Shown here piece by piece: positions 54,931-64,000 of a DNA stretch of 64,000 nucleotides (position 1 is the first letter of the stretch; every line of letters starts with the position of its first letter). A program made the translations under genes and the position numbers. Source of the DNA: Mycogone perniciosa (Eukaryota > Ascomycota > Sordariomycetes > Hypocreales > Hypocreaceae); contig JAOALB010000011.1 in the NCBI GenBank assembly GCA_025331125.1, forward strand, positions 79,866-143,865, written 5' to 3'. Under the pieces are notes generated by a model that worked only from the letters and a program-made list of their open reading frames with translations, was not told the DNA's origin and ran no database searches.

Positions 54931-57094
54931 TCACTCAAGTCTCCAATTTTGCGGCACAGCGCCTCGGAATGATCCCTCTCTCATCCATTCCATGACCTCA
55001 AAGGCCAGCCGGCGCTCAGTCGCCTCCTCCAGCCCCTTTCCTGGAGCGACTCTCACCACAATCAAACCCATGTGCCGTGAGAACTCGACGGACCCGAGAG
55101 TGCTGATTTCATCCTCCTCGCTTGGTTTTACATATATAACAAGGTCTGGACACACGATTCCTCGCCAGAGACTGGCCATCCATTGCCAGTGATCCACAGG
55201 CGCATACATATCCGCAATCGGTGTCGTACAAGCAAATCTGTCCGACAATGTCAAACTGAAACCTTCTCTGATCAATGCAACGGGTATTTTGCCCGATGAA
55301 TCAGGACTTTTATCATCCACTGGAGACTTTGCTTTGTTTTGTTCAGCCTCAACCCCTTGCTTTTCTCCTGGATGACTCTCCTCGCCACCAGTTATATGAC
55401 GCACAATATGCCTTGACTTTTCCTGCCACGATAGAACAGTTTGAAAACATGATGAGAATCGATCCTCTTCCACGGATGCTCTCGCATCTGATATGTCGAA
55501 GTCGTTGGTCCAGACTTTAAGGGATATCTCTGCATATCTCATCAGGCCTCTTTCAACGGCCATTCCAACCTCTCGGAGTACACTCGCGCTTGGGCCCTCA
55601 ACCGCAATCAAGGCACCTCGAACACTGGTAAATAGTGCCTCATGGCTGAGAGGCGGGATTGGTCGACAGATTCTGGCGAGGACACCCAACTTCTGCTTAA
55701 AAGTAATCGACATGACGTCTGATTCCAGGCCTCTTCTTTCCACATCCTTGGCAGGAAGCTTGCGTTGGATGGGGATAGGACTTCCAGATTCCTTTGAAGA
55801 TATACTAAGATGACGCTCATCCCTCGTGCCTGGTCGCGACGGTGATGGTGAGATTGCACTCTGGAGAGGGGGCAGACGAAGAGACTCGTCAAATCCGCTA
55901 TTCCGACGAGAATGGCTGCCCTGCTCAGACCATGACCACGGCGCCGATGGCCGGGGTGGCGGAGGCATCGGGAAACTCTTCGATCTGGGCAAAGCTCCAA
56001 GCTCTGGCAACGACGTAGGAGTGTACGGATTCATTTGGACAGCTGGTCCTCCTTCCGATATCAGTCGCATCGGTTCTCCTGGTGTCATTCCACCAAACAC
56101 ATCCGGGCGTCCGCTGACTAAATGATAGTCACCAGCACCATTGGCTCGACGTCGCTTCACATCAGGCGATGCCGGGTCGTAGTCGTCAGGACTTCGAAAG
56201 GCGGGGAGCTTGCCCGGAAAAGGCAATTTGTTGATAGGCGAGATCTCAATACTTGTCCGACGTGGGATATCTGTGTTCAGTCTGTGGAGGGTTGGTCTGG
56301 CTTGGGACTCTGAGTGGCTAAGATTCGACGTCGTTGGGCCGACAACAGGGACAGACGGTGTTCGCGGAGTTGCGATGAATCGACCATTGCATTTGTGGCA
56401 TCGTCCTTGATCATCTACATTTGAAGAACCCGACCAGTTCTGAGACTTGGCACCGCGACGAGGTTGATATCGGTAGTTGGGATACTGGTGCTGATGACGT
56501 TGCTTCTCCTCCTCGGCCAGCTTCTTCCACGTTTCTTTGACATCGGACACCTCGTTCTTCCACCTCTCTCCGATGATTTTGGAGATCTCTGGGTTTGAAA
56601 GCCTAGGATTGTCTGCCGTTACTCGAGACTGATGATGCTGGCGATACAAAATGAAGGCTGTGGGAGAATGGTCAGTCAACATATATGAGGGTGTATCCCT
56701 TGGCACCTAGTGCCAAGGTTAGATGCTGCCACGGCCTATTCTCGGTGTGATAGAAAGACATCGACTCACCATTTCGTGGCCTCGGGATCTTTGGTGTTGG
56801 GGTACAAAGACATATCATGTCTCGAGTCCCGTCGGGCCTCATTGTGTTCGAGGTCGAGGTGTTGATTCTCAACTGCTCGAGTACATCGTGACTCGGGTTA
56901 GGTGTGCTCATCGAGACAGGCGGTAGTCTCTCCATAATCTCTCCGATGGGACTTGAAGAAGGTGAAGTGTGCAGAGAGGTTCTAAACCCAGTGTCTGAAC
57001 CGTTACCCCGGGATAACTCGTCGATATCCATGCGGGAATGGACTGGGGCTATGTCCATGTGTCGAGGGGCCACCAGGGATAGGACTTGGGTCAT
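54931..57094 (-). CDS. HMG-box transcription factor
   Basis: Exons 57094-56770 and 56657-54931 encode 683 residues. The sequence-specific HMG box (MATA_HMG/SOX class) is split by the intron. It starts PRPRNAFILYRQHHQSRV and continues NPRLSNPEISKIIGERWKNE and WKKLAEEEKQRHQHQYPNYR, ending in a basic YQPRR segment. A Cys pair (CHKCNGR) follows closely. A long Ser/Pro-rich middle precedes a conserved C-terminal region (ALFTSVRGALIAVEGPSASV, LREVGMAVERGLMRYAE) seen in fungal homologues. Related factors include Ste11/Rox1-like regulators of mating, hypoxia or sexual development; the specific orthologue is not clear. Starts at 57094 or 57058 are both possible. Confidence 0.88.
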
Positions 57095-58764
57095 GTTGGA
57101 AGGTGCAAACGACGCGGGAAATGCGCTGCTCGGGAAGCATCAAATCTAATGATCATACCCTGGTCCGGTACCCCCTCCTTAGGAAAAGTGACTCTGCGTT
57201 GTGAGTAAGGGTTACCTTTGGAGGTTTATTGTGATTCGTTGCGATGAATGGAACCAAATAGAAAACATGCAGGATAATAAAGAGGTATGGTGTGTGCTGA
57301 CAATAAAGAGAGCACAAGAGAAGAAAAATATGAAAGGCGACGTTTGAATGAAAGGGAGGGGAATGGGGGGGAGAAAGGATTGGTATTGTGGAAAGGGCTG
57401 ACGGCGGCAGGTCTTTGTGAATCGACAGGATGCCATTCACAATGACGGCTGTTTCTTGCTGTCCGTTTCAACTACCTCCACTGCCACTCTTTGGGTTTCT
57501 CGATCTCCATTCTCGGACGAAAGTAAGATTCTCCATACACCCCTGGTATGTCTCGGGTGTCTTGTTATCTGCGTTTTCGTGTCTCCCTGCCCTCTCACCT
57601 TCTTTCGATCTCTATCTTTCTCCAGAGATCAGAGTTATGGGCTAGTGAAGGCAGTGGATGGGGGAGAAGAAAAACGGGACGGGTATAGTGAGATGGGATG
57701 CGGATGGATGACGGAAGGGAGACGGCCAAAAGCTTCTTTGTCTGCCGTGCGTTTGCAGCCGTTTTCCGCCAGCAGCAGCAGCAGGAGAAGTGGGCTTACG
57801 AGTCGATGCAAGCAAAACGGACAACGAACGGATCTGGCAGTGACAATGTCGGCTGTCAATGAGCCTGCAGCAACAATAACAAACAGAGGTCTATTCATTC
57901 TCCTGGCGGCTGCATATTCCCTTTTCCTCCTCATTCAATCAGCTCTCACATCTTCACCTTCATTTCTTCCTTTCCTTATTTTCTCTTCTTTCTCGCTTCA
58001 TTCATTCTTTGAAATTCGTCTGCCCTCTTTCATCACTCGCTCGCACACGCCCCCTCCCAACCTCGTCCAAGGACGGACAATGCCCACTCATCGGAATGCA
58101 TGGCGTCCGTCCTCTGGAATGCCAGCCTCTGAGACAAAGACTTATGTATGTATGCAAGAGCGCCGAACCGGGTAAAGTGCTCCCTGCACGTGATGACATC
58201 CTGCGTCTTTTTTTTTCTTCCTTTTTCTCTCTCCCTCTCGCTTCTACTATATCTCTTATTAGTACGAGCACGGTATCCGTTTAACCTTAAAACACAGCAT
58301 GGTCCGCACCTCGGGTCTCGGTGTAGATGGGGATTCCGCCCCTCCACTTCCACTCCCACTCCACCAGTCCGCCAGCCCCAAAAGGGAAGACTGGACCCTC
58401 GATGTCTCGGGGAGGCGGACAAGATAGTGTAAGGGAGACGGATCGATCTTGTAGATATGCATGACAATGTTGTTACATCAGTGGGAGACAGACGCAAAAC
58501 TAGCTGCCTAGCCCGCCAAATCGTCTACTAACATCCGATCCCCAAGAGCTCTTTTAGACTACCTGACCCTGTAGTAGTAGTTACTTCGTACATTATCAAA
58601 AACAGTGACGTCTCTCTTTTAAAAGGGAAAAAAAATCCGCCTTGACCTTGTGTAAGGGAACAAAAAACACATGTGTTTGTTGGCATGTCGCCTGTTCGCC
58701 GCCCATCCTAAAACAATCACCGTAAACTTGGCACTCCCCCCCCTGGTTCATCCGTTTAGCATAA
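57095..58764. other. Intergenic: long leader/promoter of the HMG-box gene and RVB1 3' flank
   Basis: A 1.7-kb region with CT/GA-rich tracts. A 252-codon open frame on the plus strand (57417-58175) lacks family features and was not called. The long leader is usual for developmental regulators in fungi. Confidence 0.45.
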
Positions 58765-60335
<1,571 letters not shown>

Positions 60336-61780
60336 CTTGGCGATGCCTTGCTGGACGCAAAATCGACGATGTGGAAAGGGTTTTAGGTTAGAATCTGTAT
60401 CTCTATTGTCGACGATGATTTATCGCATTTCTCGTGGCGCGTGCGGGTGGTCGAATTCGACAAAGGGTGCTCTCGAAATATTTGTTTGCGATTAGATCGC
60501 AGCCCTGCAGGACGTTACCCGCGAGGCGTCGCGACTTCTTTCCAGCTCAGCTTCAGGCACGTGACCTAACGAGGGACTGCTTTCGTTCGCCTACCCTAAA
60601 GCCTCGCGACAACTCTGCAGAAAAGAAAGCCTAAAAAAAGCATGCTACTAAGTAAAATATTATTTAATATTTAATATTTAACATTAAACTCCTTGATATC
60701 CTCACTACTACCAGAAATTTTGTATTTGAGCTCATGGGTACAAAGCCAATGTTTCGATTCAAGTGCTGTAATGGAAACAATCAGCAACCTCAGTACTATC
60801 TTCGAATATGACAGCCTCAAAATGATAATGAAGAGTAGAATAGTAAGACAATAATAGCAGAACAAAACCGAACCCGAATAGGGATAATGGCACCACTGCA
60901 TACAGACGTCTTCATTGGGAAGATCATGAAACATGCACGATGCCATCAAATATTAAGGAATAGAGTATCACAAAGACACAAGCACAACACAGTCTTGAGA
61001 ACAATCTCTTTTCCATTTGTCGACACACCCGAATGAGATGGAACGCTACATATATTTTTGTAAAACCGAAGCACTTAAACTTGCTCTCCATTTCCCGCGT
61101 GGATTATCCTCCACTCCAACCAGGAGGCACCGCTGCTTCTTCACAAGGGATATCGACCAAAATACCCATAATCTCAATCTTACAATGCAAAATGGTTCAA
61201 GCTGCCCCGACAGCAGGAGTTCTAAAAAAACTGGGTCTTCCTCCCGTGTTTGTCCCCGAGTCCGAGCCCATAAACGCCGTTCCCGTGGGAGCAAGTAAAC
61301 AAAACGAAAATACTAACAGAACTCGAAAACGAGAATAGACCAGTGGCATTAAACTGATAAAACACATGTAATGCCACTCCAGAGGTACATAAAAACCTAG
61401 CAAAAAAAAAACACCAAAGCTCATATGCAGGCCCCAAATAGCACCCCGAAGGTACCTTTTGTCCTAACCAGTCTAATTACTGGAACTTCGTCTGGTGACT
61501 CCGGGTAGATATAATCGAGGTTGGAAAGACAAGAAAAAGGCGGAAATTGGCCCGCCGAACCAGCTGCCGTGTCAAAGAAAGGCGGGCAGGGTGCAAAATT
61601 AAATCGGGTATTGGTAGGCAGCGCGGGTCGGATAATATTTGTGCTGTGGACAAAGAAGAACAATTCGATGGTGACTAAAATCATATTCTATCCAGCGGCT
61701 CAATCAAGTAAATCAAGGCATGTATTGGTTGGGTCGGAAAAAAACGTCCGGTTGGTAGTGACAGTATCCAGGCCTAGACC
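60336..61780. other. Intergenic: RVB1 promoter and 3' flank of the Sok1-like gene
   Basis: About 1.4 kb with an A+T-rich block near 60650-60690 (repeated tatttaatattt). No supported gene; short frames on both strands lack similarity. Confidence 0.45.
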
Positions 61781-63742
61781 TCAGATCTGCATTGGCTCAT
61801 CATCTTCCTCAGGCAGGTTGTCAAGTTCACGGAGATAGACCAATTGTGACCATACCCTCCAATGCAGAACACCAAGGTGAGCAAGCCTAGTGGCAGCGTC
61901 TTCGATGCTTCCGTCGTCATAATACTCCCGCACTGAGGTGTCGACATCTCGGTCTCTGCCGGAGTGATGGCTGCCATGAAAACGACCGCCAGTAGCAACA
62001 GAGAACAGAGCAAGACCGGAAAGCGATCTAAACTCACGTACACGGTTGCCCAGCTCGAGCATCAGACGGTCGTGGAAAGATCGCACAACGTCTTGGTAGT
62101 AAGCTGAGTTCACATTGAGAAGATTGGCGGCCAGCTTTGCCTCGAAGGCCGGAAGTATATCCGATGGCGCATTAGTGAAGCGGAAAATTTGGAGGGCCAT
62201 AGATCCAGCCATCATCTGCCATCGGCGGTTACTCGGTGGCGAGGACTGCAGCAGTGCGACGAGTGAGTTGTAAACGTCTCGGGCCCTCGCACGAGAGTCC
62301 GTCTGAGTGGGTGCGATAGGTGTGGTGGGAAGGACGAAGGACGACCTAGGAGAGGAATTTGCAGAGCCCGCGGAGCTGAAGACGAGACTGGAAGGTCGGG
62401 AGGTTGATGGTGGTGTGTTGAAGTCGAATGTTTCCATGCCCCCCCACTCATAGGTTGGAAGCAAGCCTGCCCAGTTGTAGCGTTCCATGCGTTCTAAATC
62501 TTCGTACATGCGCATGCACAGCTCCAGATTGATGGCGTCCGTGATATCAGAACGCAACTTCATCAACCTCTCATCGTCAAATGCGAAGGTGTTCGGTATT
62601 CGCTTGTCTCCTGCTGAGGGTAGAATAAGCCGGGTAAGGGCCTCGAAAAAGACGCCCATGTCACCAAAGGATCGTGAAGTGTGTCCCACACTGCAGGTAT
62701 ATCTCTCCTCGGCATCCTTGTACCATTGTTTTGACATTTCCAGGTCTGCCCGCATCATCTTTCCCGTCTCCATCTTCTTGTAGAAGAACTTTTGTTCGAA
62801 GTGGGTGGTATCTTCGATCAAAACCGGCCGCAAACATCGAATCTGGTGGTTTGCCACGTCCAACTTCATTGCCTCCAGCACACTCAAGAGACTGCGCATT
62901 CCGGTGACGAGCTCATCAAGATCCATGTTGCGGTTGCCATTGCTGAGCTGGGCGTACATGGTATCGACCCAATCATCACGCATCGGTGCGCAATGTGATT
63001 TGAGGACCCGTGACAACCAGAGAGCCAACTTTTCCAGATCAGCAATACCCTTGTGAAACTGCTGCATCAGTAATTCGACGTTCAGACCTTCCTCCAGAAA
63101 CTGGCGATCCCGTTGAGGAACCAGCGTTTGAATAATCTCCTTGACGGCCTTGAGCAACGCTGGTAAGGTCCAATTATCACTCTCTCCATGATTGGCGTAG
63201 AAAGTTGGCCTATCCGTGATGAACTCTGTCAACTCCTTCTTCAGTGCCCTCCAAAACTGGTTTGCCTTATCTTGCTTCTTGCGCCCCTTTTCTCCATCCA
63301 AATTCGGCCGAAAATGTAGCTCTGGGTCGAAGTTGATGTCGTGACGCAGCTTGGGATTGTGGACAATTTTGGATACATCAAGCTCGCTCAAAGTAGCCCT
63401 GGTGACAGGAGGCTCTACTGGCAGAACATGCGATGATCCCGGAGAAGAACGACCACTAGAACTTGTCTCAGGGGGAGGAGACGCGGCAGATGCGTCCGAA
63501 GGATTTCGCGACATCACAGAGGCTCCAGGTGTTGCAGCTCGAGGCTCGACTTGACACCGTCTAGGCGATTCTTGGGATGACTGTGTCGTTTTTTGTTTTG
63601 TCTTTTCGTCCTGCGGTTGCTGTTGTATTTGCACCTTTGACTCTTGCATAGGCTCTCCCTCGCTATTGGGGCAGGGGGCAGATGTTGATAGCTGCCTCCG
63701 AGGCCGCTCAACCGGACCACCGGTACCTTGCTCGGGCAACAT
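61781..63742 (-). CDS. SOK1: Sok1/T-complex protein 11 (TCP11) family protein
   Basis: One frame of 653 residues. The N-terminal 120 residues are Ser/Pro/Gln-rich and disordered. The TCP11 domain then spans most of the protein: VSKIVHNPKLRHDINFDPEL (family hallmark), QFWRALKKELTEFITD, KAVKEIIQTLVPQRDRQFLE, DLEKLALWLSRVLKSHCAPM, DELVTGMRSLLSVLEAMKLD. In yeast, Sok1 suppresses loss of protein kinase A. TCP11 proteins modulate cAMP/PKA signalling, and a similar role is inferred here. A short mostly Ser/Ala loop (about 440-480) precedes the last helices. Cryptic 3n introns cannot be excluded. Confidence 0.88.
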   Translation of the reverse strand: MLPEQGTGGPVERPRRQLSTSAPCPNSEGEPMQESKVQIQQQPQDEKTKQKTTQSSQESPRRCQVEPRAATPGASVMSRNPSDASAASPPPETSSSGRSSPGSSHVLPVEPPVTRATLSELDVSKIVHNPKLRHDINFDPELHFRPNLDGEKGRKKQDKANQFWRALKKELTEFITDRPTFYANHGESDNWTLPALLKAVKEIIQTLVPQRDRQFLEEGLNVELLMQQFHKGIADLEKLALWLSRVLKSHCAPMRDDWVDTMYAQLSNGNRNMDLDELVTGMRSLLSVLEAMKLDVANHQIRCLRPVLIEDTTHFEQKFFYKKMETGKMMRADLEMSKQWYKDAEERYTCSVGHTSRSFGDMGVFFEALTRLILPSAGDKRIPNTFAFDDERLMKLRSDITDAINLELCMRMYEDLERMERYNWAGLLPTYEWGGMETFDFNTPPSTSRPSSLVFSSAGSANSSPRSSFVLPTTPIAPTQTDSRARARDVYNSLVALLQSSPPSNRRWQMMAGSMALQIFRFTNAPSDILPAFEAKLAANLLNVNSAYYQDVVRSFHDRLMLELGNRVREFRSLSGLALFSVATGGRFHGSHHSGRDRDVDTSVREYYDDGSIEDAATRLAHLGVLHWRVWSQLVYLRELDNLPEEDDEPMQI

Positions 63743-63978
63743 CTTTGCAACACTCTCTTGGATACACCTGTTTTAATACCCGTGATCAAGAGAGACGATC
63801 GAGACTGATCCGCCCCTATCTTATAGACAACACGAAGCGAGGCGATTCAGGGACGTCGGGCTGTCGAAAGTTTCCGGTTCGTAGGTGCGAAAGTCAAAGA
63901 TCCAGTCCGATGCTCCTAGTGGCTACATGCATGCAAGTTAGCAACTAAACCGAACATGCAGCCATTTACACAAACAAT

Positions 63979-63996
63979 TGGGGGGGGGGGGGGGGG
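63979..63996. repeat. Homopolymeric G run
   Basis: Seventeen or so consecutive G residues almost at the window end. Either a real G-quadruplex-prone tract or an assembly/sequencing boundary. Confidence 0.6.
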
Positions 63997-64000
63997 CCAC

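Noticed and set aside
57417..58175. 252-codon plus-strand open frame upstream of the HMG-box gene
   Set aside because: Composition is repetitive (Ser/Phe/Leu from CT-rich DNA), no domain is recognisable, and it overlaps the likely leader of the minus-strand HMG gene.
60641..60700. A+T-rich block as a centromere or replication origin
   Set aside because: Only about 60 bases long, with no supporting structure; ordinary intergenic A+T tract.

Overview
The window is nuclear DNA from a filamentous ascomycete. Genes are short, carry mostly 50-90 bp GT..AG introns with CTRAC-like branch sites, and lie on both strands without operons. The orotidine-5'-phosphate decarboxylase at 41066-42175 is intronless and carries the large internal insertion of Sordariomycete pyr4 proteins, unlike the shorter Aspergillus pyrG. 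With the fungal HET-C homologue this points to Sordariomycetes, most likely Hypocreales; the genus cannot be fixed by eye.

Layout. 1-5360 is a decayed accessory locus: a TPR gene fragment with five in-frame stops running off the left edge, a C2H2 zinc-finger/TPR gene with a nonsense codon and a broken splice donor, and a divergent prion-inhibition/DUF7580-like gene with an in-frame stop. 7266-9391 encodes a PLP aminotransferase with a 13-nt micro-exon, 10521-11543 a VWA protein, 12444-14825 a coiled-coil protein of unknown function (minus), 16558-18387 an Rsd1/RBM39 splicing factor (minus), 19080-20268 the sphingolipid fatty-acid 2-hydroxylase Scs7 (minus), 21342-23827 HET-C, 24247-26214 a Ptc6-type PP2C phosphatase (minus), and 27262-28726 a BTB-like protein.

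28962-34078 is a divergent reductive iron-uptake pair, the permease FTR1 (minus) and the multicopper ferroxidase FET3 (plus). Their shared 1.7-kb promoter contains two perfect ATCWGATAA motifs, the known site of the iron-responsive GATA repressor SreA/Sre. 34798-35896 encodes phosphatidylinositol synthase (minus). 36300-41000 is a gene-poor island with a frameshifted HNH-nuclease gene between two diverged direct repeats, many copies of a TACGGAGTAC palindrome and the pyr4 promoter.

41066 to the right edge is core genome: pyr4, a Zn2Cys6 transcription factor, a DUF7923-like/CCCH zinc-finger protein, SRP19/Sec65, dynactin p150Glued (minus), an HMG-box factor (minus), the AAA+ ATPase Rvb1 (minus) and a Sok1/TCP11-family protein (minus).

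Where every exon boundary was resolved, the spliced lengths divide by three and the joined proteins match their families. The least ordinary material is the decayed incompatibility-type locus at the left edge, the HNH island, the iron-regulated intergenic region and several stop-free introns of length 3n.
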